30,065 nucleotides of DNA from the NCBI RefSeq assembly GCF_001186125.1, contig NW_014039728.1, forward strand, positions 1 through 30,065, written 5' to 3'. Source of the DNA: Sphaeroforma arctica JP610 (lineage: Eukaryota > Opisthokonta > Ichthyosporea > Ichthyophonida). Under the pieces are notes generated by a model. That model did not search any database. It was not told where the DNA came from and worked only from the letters and a program-made list of their open reading frames with translations. A program made the position numbers and the translations under genes. This document shows, one piece after another, positions 1 through 9,931 of the stretch; within the stretch, counting starts at the first letter, position 1; each line of letters opens with the position of its first letter.

Positions 1-65
1 CTAGAGGACCCACGTATATGTTATGTATATATATGTACCTATACGTATACGGAATACATATTATT

Positions 66-109
66 TATATATATGTGTGTGTGTGTGTTTGTGTGTTTGT
101 GTGTGTATG

Positions 110-173
<64 letters not shown>
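66..173. repeat. TG-rich then pure TA microsatellite
   Basis: A TG-rich stretch (about 75-110) passes into an uninterrupted TA dinucleotide run at about 117-173. Open frames here only read Tyr-Ile or Cys-Val repeats and are not genes. The rest of 1-589 is AT-rich sequence in which I see no gene. Confidence 0.97.
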
Positions 174-175
<2 letters not shown>

Positions 176-589
176 CAGTGCTACATCGCCCAGCTCTTAG
201 ACACGCACACCTCTGTCGTCCGTTCTGCTTGCACCTTTCTCTATGTAATTTATGCTAATCCTGAGAGATGCAGCAGGTTCCATTATTCACTTCTCAACGT
301 TGCCGAGCAGCTCCATCGTTTACTTCTCAAAATTACCTACCAATTCGTAATCAACCCTGATCGTATCGCATATCTAAATTGTGATTGACTGCACATCGTG
401 CGTGGCAAATATGTATAAAGTGCTAAATATATCACTGTTAATGATATAGAACTTAATATTTGATTAATAGGATTCTTGTCTGTCCATAAATATAGTGTTT
501 CGAGCCGTTCTGTACGTGTGTCTAGCGTGCAAAGAGTGCGAAAGTGGGGCGCATGTGTGCGATCGTCACTGTATACTAATATATTTAGG

Positions 590-1254
590 CCGGTTTTGCC
601 AACTTTATGAAATTGTGAACATAATTTCTTGGATGGAGTAAAACACCTTACTCCGGGAACTAAATTGTGTATTTCATATCCTCGTGCTGAAATTATGAAG
701 CGTATTTGAAATTCTGGAAAATTTTCAGGACAATTTGAAACATGAAATTCTTTCAGATTGTCCCGTTTGGCAACTTTAAATTACAAGACTGCACCTCCAA
801 GAAATTCTCCTCAAAATTCGAAATCCAGAATTTTCCTTTAATAAGTGAAAATGAGGGTCAGACAGCGTTTTCACTTTGACAAGAGAAATATACTGTTCTA
901 TTTTAAAATTTACTCTGGCTTTTTGAGCGCGCACTTTTGAAATTACAGTATATCACATTTTTATGTATGTACGTAAATATACATGATGAACAGATTCTAG
1001 CTGTTAATTCCAACCAATGGATGGGGTTATACGATAAACAAAAATAGAATTGACAACCACCTACTATTTCTACGGACTCGTGCGTTTGTCAACTGGAAAA
1101 TTTTTGAGGAAGTTCTGGGCTGCCCTACAGCCAGAATTTGTTGGACTGGCTAGAAAGAAAAAAATCGAATACTGGAAAAGAAATCATCCGAAATGCAGTC
1201 CACAATTCCAAAAACAATAATTTCCTCAGAATTTTATAAAGTTGGCAAAACAGG
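590..1254. mobile_element. MITE-like element with ~35-bp imperfect terminal inverted repeats
   Basis: The left end (590 onward) and the reverse complement of the right end (reading back from 1254) share a near-identical core, TTTTGCCAACTTTAT, followed by AAATT and TGA with only a few mismatches. The 665-bp interior codes for nothing, which fits a small non-autonomous DNA transposon. Variant copies of the GCCAACTTT motif lie inside, near 768 and 1083, so the interior may be built from repeats of the ends. I could not find a clear target-site duplication at the borders, so the exact ends and the superfamily are open. It could instead be a plain inverted duplication. Confidence 0.55.
728..763. 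repeat. Hairpin: 13-bp stem, 10-base loop
   Basis: GGACAATTTGAAA at 728-740 pairs with TTTCAGATTGTCC at 751-763 at 12 of 13 positions; the odd pair would be G-T. It lies inside the inverted-repeat element at 590-1254 and may belong to its structure. Confidence 0.6.
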
Positions 1255-1456
1255 TCTTCACGGCTAGGGTTTTTCCCTCTCGAGTATGCCGGTACAATTT
1301 GTTCCGTAGAGTAGTGCGCTGGAATATATTGTCCCTAATACATCATTGGAAAGTTTGATTTTTGAAATGTCAGGAAATAGGGCACTTTTTTTTTAATTGA
1401 AAACGAAGAGAAGTAAATATTTAGAGAGAAGGGGCATAACCTTCTAATCAGACAGG

Positions 1457-1594
1457 GGGCCTGAGCCCTCAGGGCTGAGGGTCTGAGGGCTGAGGGCCTG
1501 AGGGCTAGGCCTGAGGGCCTGAGGGCTAGGCCTGAGGGCTAGGCCTGAAGTCCTGAACCTTGATCCCCGAGGCCTGAGCCCTGAGGACTGAGGT
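1457..1594. repeat. GC-rich degenerate tandem array (GGCCTGAGGGCT-type units)
   Basis: About ten imperfect units built from CCTGAGGGCT and GGCTAGGCC alternate over 140 bp. The array is much richer in GC than its surroundings. It holds local palindromes such as AGCCCTCAGGGCT. It sits about 350-480 bp upstream of the MYSM1-like start codon, so it may lie in that gene's promoter or in a non-coding leader. No protein is implied. Confidence 0.85.
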
Positions 1595-1639
1595 CGTGAT
1601 CATTTTTTTGGCGGGCTCAACACGGGCCCACGGTAAGAT

Positions 1640-1800
1640 TGGCACACTCGCAGAGTCGCCGCAGTCTCGCAGTATGCAGACTCGCAGGCGCAGAGAGTCC
1701 AGAGTCCAGACCGCCAGTCTGGGCCAGACAGCGCCAGTCGCCAGAGCCCAGAACCCCAGACTCCCAGACTCCAGAGACCAGAGGCCATCCGCCAGTGTCA
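1640..1800. repeat. CCAGA/CGCAG-rich low-complexity block upstream of MYSM1-like gene
   Basis: Short units such as CCAGAC, CAGACT and CGCAG recur without a fixed period. Overlapping open frames on both strands here are low-complexity artefacts. The word AGAGTCCAGA also occurs upstream of the U2B''-like gene near 9617, so a promoter or leader role is possible but unproven. Confidence 0.7.
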
Positions 1801-1895
1801 AGTCATGGCACCGTGACAGGCGGGGAAATATACAGAATGTACAATGCAGCACAGAGCCATATAAACCAGGCAAAATCAGGTATCCGATCCAATTT

Positions 1896-1922
1896 ATAGT
1901 GGACTTGGTTATTGACCACTAT
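1896..1922 (+). promoter_or_regulatory. Possible 5' UTR hairpin before MYSM1-like start
   Basis: ATAGTGG at 1896-1902 is the exact reverse complement of CCACTAT at 1916-1922, leaving a 13-base loop. The stem ends 16 bases before the ATG at 1939. A stem this short may be chance; a role in translation is speculative. Confidence 0.3.
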
Positions 1923-1938
1923 CTAGTTTAACTATAGA

Positions 1939-4900
1939 ATGGACGATTCAGAGCTTGCAAGGTACTTACAACAACAGGAAGATGGTTTGTACTCAGAAAG
2001 TGAGTCGGAGAATGAATGGACGAAGAAACGAACCACGAAGAAAAGACAAGGTGTAGCCTCGAAGGCTAAGGCTAAAAAACCGAAAGTGGCCAACCCTGCA
2101 TTTGAAGGTAAGTCTACATTTTTACAGCTGTGCCCCCATCACTAAATTTAAATGGGTGAAAATCATGTGGCTTGACTTGCGATCCCTAATAAGCGGAGTG
2201 AGCATACACGGACTGACAAAACCGGCGCTTTTTTAGTGCGTGTTACTGTTCTATTGAGTGATATGCTGTTACTGTTCATACTCTTGAAAGACTTTCGAGG
2301 CAAATTATCGCCGGGATTGTTTTATTTCTTTGGGTTATGTGGTATGCCACATAGTATGTTTCGCCAGAGCCTTCTGAAGCGTATTGTAGTTGCACTCTTT
2401 CACACTCAGGTCTACGTACACGAGCGGAAAAAAACATACTCACGATGCGTTTATGATACACTACACGCGTGTGGAAAACGTACGAGACCCATCTGCTTGG
2501 TACAATTCTACTCGTGGTTGAATATATTAGTCGATATTTGTAGAAAGGAAGTGGCTCCATGTATGTGCCATGGAAACAGAAATATACTTGCTGATACACT
2601 TCTCATTGCAGTTGCCTGAAACTAATTATGTTTACAGTCATCTTAATCATGAGGTGATATTGATGTATTGTTAATCATCGAAGCTAATGTATTGACGTGA
2701 AATATTACATAGCGCATTATGAAGTGTAAACTTTTCTTTGCGTATATATGTAGTTTTTCTGCGTAGTCTTTGATCTCGAAAACAAAAAACTTGCTAGGTG
2801 AAGTTTTATTGTGACTATCAGACTTGATCTAGCAGCGCATGAACGTGAAAAACCATATTATCTCAAGAAGTAATCGAGATATTAGCCGTCTACTTACTTA
2901 TCTTTGGCAGAATTTCCGCCTTTCTTCTGGACTGGCCGTCAACGAAATCTGTACGTTTCAAGCTTAGACAAAATGAAAGAACACGCTAAACCAGATTGTT
3001 GTCTAGAACAAACGATCGAGTTATCTTTATTGTGACATTTATGTTCGACGAAAGTAGGAATTAAGCGCTAGAGGTATTTTCTATTAGGCCTTTTCGTACA
3101 AGTGTCAGCACTATAGTCGCTCTCTTTGCAAGTAAGTTTCATAACTATTAGTTTTAAATGTACCTTGTTCATGGTCTTCACCTGCTCAGCAGGGAAAAAA
3201 CCTCCAGCGAAAAAGATGGTATGGACTCCAGAGGAAGAAAAACTTTTTCTGGAGGGCTTAGAGCTATATGGTCGGGACTGGGCGATGATAGCAATGCACT
3301 GTGGAAATACACGAGCTAAGCAGAATATATCTAGTCACGCTCAAAAACATTTCATCAAGCTGTTTATAGGTGGGCATTGTCTTCCGGCTAAAGTCATCGA
3401 ATCAGGGTCAGGATACACATTGTCTGGTAAGCCTTTGGACCCCAACTCGGCAGCTTTAAAAGCCTACGGTAACAATACCGAATACCGCGTATCGCTGAAA
3501 AATAGAAATTCTCTTCCACAAAGTAGTACAACAGAGGAGAGCCCAGCATCAGCACAGACTACTATAGCACCCCACCTTGATACTATAGTTCCGCAAACAG
3601 CTGTTCAGAATGAGCCACCCTTGATTACTGCGAAGAAGAAAATCACAAAATCGCCGGAGATTAAACGTCGAAACCCCAAACCTACTGTACCAAGGAAAGA
3701 AAAAAGTATAGCTCCAGTAACAACTGAGCGATCGGAATATAGCACGCGTAGATTAAGAACTGCCAGGAAGCAGACATACCGGTTTGTTGATAACCGTGAA
3801 AGGTGAGTTACAATGAAAGCAAACACTACACAAGCACTGCACTGTTGGAGAATGTGATCGTCGATTTTCGGCTCCCAGTAGGAGCACTGACATGCAATAT
3901 ATTGCCAAGGTTATCTCATTATACTTGTCCTCAAACATATTCGACGTGGTTCGACATTTTACAGTGACCCACTGCACATGGTGACCACGAAGAGCTATAC
4001 AGAAGACCATATCCAACCGTTCAATATTACAGTACTTCCCCAGGCCACAACTGTCATGGATTTTCACGCACATTTGGCCGTGGCCGAAATTATTGGACTG
4101 CTTGCAGGAATATGGTATGTATATGATTTGTCCGGTATACGTTAACGATTTATTTTATTTTTACCTCACTGTGTTAAATGACTGGTTTATGTGATGTTAG
4201 TTCACTGAAGCTCACGGAAACAATTGCTGACACTAATATTCTCACGAACATGTGGTTTAATAGGGATCCCGAGACACAAACAATCCAAGTGATACAGGCT
4301 TTTCCATGTAGAGAATTGCAAAATGGTAATAACGCTGCTATCGCTGAAACACAGGTGGAAATGGATCCCGTCAGTGAAATGGAGGTATTAAAAATTAATC
4401 TTTGTATTTAATGCAGAATCTCAACTAGGCTTCTGGGAGAGAGGAGTCGTTCATTTTAACTAACATGCATCGACACTGTATCCCAGGAGTTTAACTCACA
4501 GTGTATAAAACAAGAGTAAATTAAAAAAATCTTTTAATTTTGCGAATTTGCTCGCTTGATTCCGACCTTATCCCAGGTGAGAGAAGAAATTGCGAATCTT
4601 GATCTCATTGTGGTTGGTTGGTATCATTCGCATCCCACGTTCAAGCCCTTCCCCTCTAATACGGACGTTGAGAATCAATACAACTACCAGGTATAGCGTT
4701 CTATCGTATAATTGCTCGAGGATGTTTCTGATGTTTCTTTGCTCTAGTTGGATCATTCGCGTTGAGTATATGACTCTCTGCTATAGTACACTTGCCGATC
4801 ACTAACGAATTTGAATTCTCTTCGCTTTATTATTCTCACAGAATTTATTTAAAGGCGTCGATTCAGCTAATGCCGCATACTTTGTCGGCGCCATCGTCGG

Positions 4901-5792
4901 TATGCATCTTTTGTTATTATTTGCACAGGACATCGATCCGCTCATTTCTGTCAATTCTATTGTCGTACACCAAATCCTATGGCCATTTGAATTTTACTGT
5001 TGTGCTAATATTAATCGTTTTCTCCTTATAGGCCCTTACGACACAGAACTGCCTTCGGAGAAGAGTGCTTTCAACTGGTTTCATGTACAGATGGACGATG
5101 ACAGGCCCCAAGCATATATCCTGAGCACGGAACAGTTGATAAATCGAACGACAGATGTAGAATCGGTTGTGCTTTCTAAAATGGTATGGCGGGTATATGA
5201 TGCAGGAGCAAGTTATCTCGTTCCGTTCATTTTGTGTATTGTCCTATTAACATCCTATTCGACGTTTTACTATGTTCTATAATTATAGCGAAAACTTGTC
5301 GACTACTACAAGGATTATGAGCACCGCACGCAAAACTGGTCAGCCATATGGCGTTTATGCAAGAGGGTCTCCTTTGATTCCAGTATGTTAATGTGAGATC
5401 TCGTTTCGAAATGCAATTTTTGTTTTATTTTAAACCCGAATTTATTTTAAATATTAATTGCAGGCACTGTATAGTATTATGGTCGTAACATGTTTTTCAG
5501 CCAACTTAGTAAGCACTTCTCATATCCGGCGAAAGGGTGCAAAATCGAATTTAATGTCTCATTGCTCTTTTTGATTCATCAAGTACGAGATATAGCAGAT
5601 GCAGCGGGCGCGACTACTTCATCCAAATTGAAAAATCAGAGATCAACAACGGAGAATGTTGTCGCTCGCACATACATAGATAAAGCTGAGATTGCTCTTC
5701 GACATCGGTTAACTGGATGCTCGCAATCATATACCGAGGATATCGTACGTCAGACGATGGCACACTTGCGAGAAAATTGGGCCATGCAATAG
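1939..5792 (+). CDS. MYSM1: MYSM1-like histone H2A deubiquitinase (SANT + JAMM/MPN), 9 coding exons
   Basis: Predicted nuclear zinc metalloprotease; in animals MYSM1 removes ubiquitin from histone H2A. Exons: 1939-2107, 3193-3802, 3965-4114, 4264-4384, 4577-4690, 4842-4899, 5032-5183, 5289-5382 and 5584-5792. They total 1,677 nt and stay in frame, giving 558 aa. The start is supported by an in-frame TAG at 1924. Residues 1-56 are acidic, then Lys-rich and NLS-like. A SANT/Myb domain spans about 65-113 (VWTPEEEKLF, SHAQKHF). The MPN domain starts near 285: Glu301 in AEIIGLLAG, then GWYHSHP with His367 and His369, Ser377 and Asp380, so the JAMM zinc site (HxHx7SxxD) is complete. A DYYKDYEHRTQNW helix follows. 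The SWIRM domain of animal MYSM1 is not recognisable between SANT and MPN. The last acceptor, at 5583, was chosen because it alone keeps the frame. Intron 1 (1,085 bp) holds nothing I recognise. Confidence 0.92.
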
Positions 5793-5876
5793 CATAGCAG
5801 AACTGCTGGTGAATATAGATTCTACGTCGGTTATTAGTTTTTATTAGTACTTGCGAGATAGAGCTATCTATAGAGC

Positions 5877-5882
5877 ATTAAA
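5877..5882 (+). terminator. Candidate poly(A) signal ATTAAA for MYSM1-like gene
   Basis: ATTAAA lies 85 bases after the stop at 5790-5792. It is the common variant of AATAAA. I saw no canonical AATAAA nearer on this strand. The word is short, so the call rests on position only. Confidence 0.35.
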
Positions 5883-6011
5883 TTTCTAGTTGAGCTCTTG
5901 CTTCAGTAAATTCTGCCTTTATCCGTGTGTGCCTGTCATGAACATACTATACTATAACCCTTATTTCCTAACCTTATAATAATCGCATATTGTGTTGTGC
6001 ATCATCATGAT

Positions 6012-6187
6012 ACTGTGAATTCGCCAGGAGTAGCAGAACGTTACATGTTCACCAGGAGTAGCAGATCACTGCAAATTCACCAGGAGTAGCAGATCACTGC
6101 AAATTCACCAGGAGTAGCAGATCACTGCAAATTCGCCATGAGTGGCAGATCACTGCAAATTTACCTGAAGTAGCAGATCACTCAGGA
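6012..6187. repeat. 28-bp tandem array, about six copies, between convergent genes
   Basis: CAGGAGTAGCAGATCACTG followed by CAAATTCAC recurs with an exact 28-base step: the CAGGAG (or variant) word starts at 6025, 6053, 6081, 6109, 6137 and 6165. The middle copies are identical and the outer ones have diverged. There are no spacers, so this is a minisatellite, not a CRISPR. It fills the gap between the 3' ends of the MYSM1-like gene (5792) and TIM44 (6229) and may be transcribed in either 3' UTR. Confidence 0.95.
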
Positions 6188-6219
6188 ATCTGCTCGGATT
6201 CTATTTTAGCAGGTATCGC

Positions 6220-6225
6220 TTTATT
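6220..6225 (-). terminator. AATAAA poly(A) signal of TIM44
   Basis: On the - strand AATAAA begins three bases after the TIM44 stop codon (TAA at 6231-6229). If it is used, the 3' UTR is very short and ends close to or inside the 28-bp array. Confidence 0.6.
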
Positions 6226-6228
6226 GAT

Positions 6229-9029
6229 TTACCATGTGGAACGTCTCATATGCATGGCGAAGTCCATTACGCGCCAAGCAGCCTTGCCATAAGTTCCCTC
6301 CTCCCGACAAAAGGCAAACGCATATAACACATCCTCAATAGCATCCTACAATAAAACGAATTGCAATGGGTGTAAATGCAATAACTGAGAAGACAGCGAT
6401 TCGCGATAGAACAAATTTTCAATAATCAGCTCAGATCAATATAGGCTCGAAACGTGCAAAGACGGACTAAAATCGGAATATTGCACACAACACGATAACT
6501 TACAGGATCGCCGTCGACTACTTTGCCAGCCTTATCCTTCTCCACTGTGATCTGCTGCACCATACACGTTACGGTCAAAACTGGACCTTGCTCCATCATC
6601 ATTGCGTTGAAAATCTATCAAAGTGGACAAAATGTGTTTTAACTTTGCTTGGATCCAGGGTGTCGATCAATTTACTGAAATGATTTTGAACTCTCGAAAA
6701 GATTAAAAACAAAATACACGTTGACTTCATTAAGTAAAAGACACTTACATATAGGTGTTGCGCAAAAAAAAAAATTGGTCACGCAACGAAATTTCACAGC
6801 AGTTCCACTTACATCTACGTCTCTTATGTCCAAGATTTTGACGTCTACAGTGTGCCCAGCATCCTTCTTCAGTTTGATGTTACTTGCTAGCACGTTATAT
6901 GTGGGCTCAGAGCACCACGCTTCCAACGTTTGTAGGTCTTGATTGAAATAAGACTCCAGCAGAACGGGAATCAGAGACTTGTGGGCATGCTGTGAATTAA
7001 GAATCAAAATTGTATAAGCACTAGCGGCCATTAAATAAGAATCAAACCTGTATAAGCACTAGCGGCCATTAAATATCCAGTATATTCTGTCTTATTGAAC
7101 AAAAGGCAACTCTGTATACGTATGTACAGGAAAAAGATCCTTCGAGGCATAATATCAAGCGATGGAACCTTATAAAATGACCAGCGGGCTATCGATACTT
7201 ACCTCTATGAACTCCTCTCGTTCGAAATCAGGATCTTGCTTGCAAATCTCTCTCAAAACAGTAATCATTTCACTCTCCTTGAACATGCCACTGAGACCAT
7301 CTGCCACCACATCAGTGATAGAGCGCATCGATCGGACAAATATATTATCACTCTCATCATAGTGCATCTTCCACTCGAATGCACGGTTTGTGATAGGATT
7401 ATTATCTTTGAATTCTTTCCATTTGGAGAACCAGACACTGTCCTTGTGCATGACCATGCCCGTAGCGTCTGTATTAGCCTCTACTATGGGCTTGTCGAGC
7501 TTCACACCTTTTATTATACGTTCCCTGTCGGCGACACTTGGCTTCTGATAGGGTTTGAATTTAGCAGAGTCGAGTATTGTACCCTCCAGCAGCTCCGACC
7601 TGAGCTGGCTAATTTTATGCGCAGCATCAGAATTTGAAAATTCCGCACCGATCTGTTGTGTAGCCTTACCAGCTTCCTTACCAGCCTGATTCCGTGTAAT
7701 GTGGAAGGAAGATTTGGGTGCGTTGAATCATTCGTAAACCACAGTAGGCTTGGGATGGACAACATACTTCGATTTGCATCCCCAATATATTGATGGTAGT
7801 AAACATTCCGTGCAATGAAATAGTCCCAGCCAAATTATGCTCACTCTAGATACAAACACGATGCAGTCCTCAGTGTTAGCAGTACAGTGAAATGCAATCA
7901 ACAATTCAGTTCAATGCACGTAGACCGCAAAGTAAACGGGCCACCGAATCACGCGCTTCAAACCAAGCGTACGTATAGAATATAACATGGACTCGTAACG
8001 ATGCACGTGGATACCATCAATACAAATCAAAACTAACGAACTTGTACAATAATGGACGACAAGACTAAATATTTGACTGATTGTATTGAAAGCTAGACAA
8101 TAACTGGGAGGTACCTTTTTAAAGCACCGGTATTCATGTCCACAATCATAAAAAATCTCTTTGTCGTGCATTAGATTGATGAAATGGATTTGTTAGTTCA
8201 ACAATGACAAATATGGCAATATGTACCTGAGCTGTGAAATCACCCGCTTGCTTGGCGAATTTGGTTGCACCCAGCTCATCGGCGACCTGGCCCAGATTGT
8301 CCTTAACCTTGCCCAACGTCTCAGAAACCTTTTTGGCATTCTGTTGACCCTTCTTGCTGCTCATTTTCGAACTACTTTTCACACTTTCAGTAGTTGGCGT
8401 CGACTTCGGTGCAGTTTCTTCTGCTCCCTTTTTGATGCTATTTAGGAAATTCTTCACCATGCTCATGTGACGAGCCTATATAAGCGCCCATTGGAAAGCA
8501 TTACCAGTGACGTTGAATGTTAATTCCTTAGTCTAATAAAAACATGTAGGAGAGAGAAAGAACTATTTCATAATTTAACCCAATCAACACGATTCGTGCT
8601 CACTTAGACAACACGAGGGACAGGCAGGACACTCACTTAACACAGCCAACAAGAGTCACAACACTCGTTTGCTAGTATTAAAGTACTACATATCTAGAAC
8701 TACGATGGTGCATACCTGCGGTCTAGATGCTTGCCCAACATGGCCACCAGTATTCACGCAAGCCGCCAGGGGGGAGCATCTCAACCTCTGTAGGCAAATT
8801 AGGATACGCGTCAATAGAACACGATTAGATAGCTGAACCCATGAATAATCTGTGAACTTTTAATTTAAAAGAGGTATTCGTGCACAACCACGTGCATAAC
8901 ACACTCACAAATGAATCAAATTGCTGCAATCTGGTAGGACTGAGTGCGTTTGCATTCATAGATTTCCCATAATGAGTAGGAATTGCTCGTAAACTGTTTC
9001 TAGAATATTCGGCTTACCAAGGTAAACAT
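6229..9029 (-). CDS. TIMM44: TIM44, mitochondrial import motor tether, 7 coding exons
   Basis: Tim44 sits on the matrix face of the inner membrane, binds the TIM23 channel and recruits mtHsp70 for presequence-driven import. Exons in transcription order: 9029-9018, 8787-8716, 8475-8227, 7685-7203, 6989-6813, 6614-6504 and 6345-6229. They sum to 1,221 nt (406 aa; human about 450). The first exon has only four codons (MFTL). With exon 2 it gives an Arg-containing, acid-free leader (MFTLRLRCSPLAAC...), a good matrix-targeting presequence. Exon 3 then starts the mature-like part at KNFLNSIKKG. A Lys/Ser-rich, coiled-coil-like stretch follows. The C-terminal Tim44 domain is recognised by MHKDSVWFSKWKEFKDNN, YDESDNIFVR, EAWCSEPTYN, ILDIRDVD, MMMEQGPVLTV and VVDGDP, and ends AAWRVMDF...STW. 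All splice phases are 0. The internal ATG at 8466 gives a shorter form without the leader. The gene is convergent with MYSM1 and divergent from the U2B''-like gene. Confidence 0.94.
6998..7073. repeat. 38-bp tandem duplication next to a TIM44 splice acceptor
   Basis: Copies at 6998-7035 and 7036-7073 share GTATAAGCACTAGCGGCC and a flanking AAGAATCAAA, differing at only two adjacent bases that I can see. The array lies in the intron 7202-6990, just upstream, in transcript terms, of the acceptor at 6990-6992. The copy farther from the exon reads CTTATACAG on the - strand, a possible decoy 3' splice site; the nearer copy reads CTTATACAA. Confidence 0.93.
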
Positions 9030-9931
9030 GATGTCGGCTTAATCGATGTCGCAGTATTGTAGCACAGATGATTTTTAAGAAGTGTTCGATTCAGTACTAA
9101 CACTATATTTCCTTGGTGTGCTTAAAATGCTATTCAATATAGTCGTATCACTTGCAGTACTATCCGCGTTTACCATATATATTACTTTGTGTCTTACAAT
9201 AGCTCAACTACTATAGAGAGCATAAAATACAACCCAATATCTGATATTTTGCTGATATGAGAAAGTTGTAACTGGTCATGAATCCACGCGATGTCACCTA
9301 AATACAATAAAACTTTGTTGCAATTTATTTAGAACACTTTTGAATGTGTCCCGAATCTGGGTTAAAAGGTATTTTAAAATTAATACAAAAGTAGTAATTA
9401 CAATTGTTTCTCGTGTTTATTTACGCCAGAAGAATGCCAAGAATGTGATGAACTCCCAGCCACCAAGAGTCCACAACACTGACAAGTACAACACAGCCGC
9501 ACCTCTTTTTTCTGCTTCACCACAAAAATATTATAATTAAAAACGCCGCGCCACACAGCGGGCTCGAGGGACCGGCTGACGTCTTCCAGAGACCCAGACC
9601 ACAAGACGAGAAGGGAAGAGTCCAGACTCAGCAGTCATAGATGCGATCGATCGTCACAGTAGTAGTAGAAACAAAAAAGTAAAAGTGAACGTAATAAATC
9701 AAAAGCACTTGCGCCAAGAATTAGAGTAAAGGTGCTAGGAGTCTAATAGAATAGCAGGGGAATTCTCTTGAATTAGACTCAGTACCCCTACTACTAGCCG
9801 AGCTCGACGACTGGCATAGACACAACCCATAATCGCTTCCATAATTCTGAAGTGAACACCAGCGACGATAGTATTCTGCGACCTGAGTATACCTTACTGA
9901 AAGCTCTACATACATCTGCACGAATATCAAC
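9030..9931. promoter_or_regulatory. Shared intergenic/promoter region of divergent TIM44 and U2B''-like genes
   Basis: This 902-bp stretch between the two start codons must hold the promoters and 5' UTRs of both genes. It has no convincing coding region. A more GC-rich block at about 9540-9625 holds GGCTCGAGGGACCGG and AGAGTCCAGACTCAGCAG; AGAGTCCAGA also occurs upstream of the MYSM1-like gene at about 1699. No clear TATA box can be told apart from the AT-rich background. Confidence 0.5.

Noticed and set aside
18-388. Open frames over the first microsatellite
   Set aside because: They translate TA/TG repeats into Tyr-Ile and Cys-Val runs; no domain or unique sequence supports a gene.
1526-1931. 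Four overlapping open frames on both strands upstream of the MYSM1-like gene
   Set aside because: All arise from the CCAGA/CTGAGG low-complexity blocks; none has a recognisable domain.
2236-2619. 127-codon + strand frame and its antisense partner inside intron 1 of the MYSM1-like gene
   Set aside because: No family match that I know, no ATG at the start of the + strand frame, and it lies wholly within an intron supported by good GTAAGT and CAG sites and matching phases.
6012-6187. 28-bp repeats as a CRISPR array
   Set aside because: Copies are directly adjacent without spacers, and the context is a eukaryotic intron-rich locus.
7236-7637. 133-codon + strand frame opposite TIM44
   Set aside because: It is the antisense shadow of TIM44 coding exon 4, whose - strand product is clearly Tim44.
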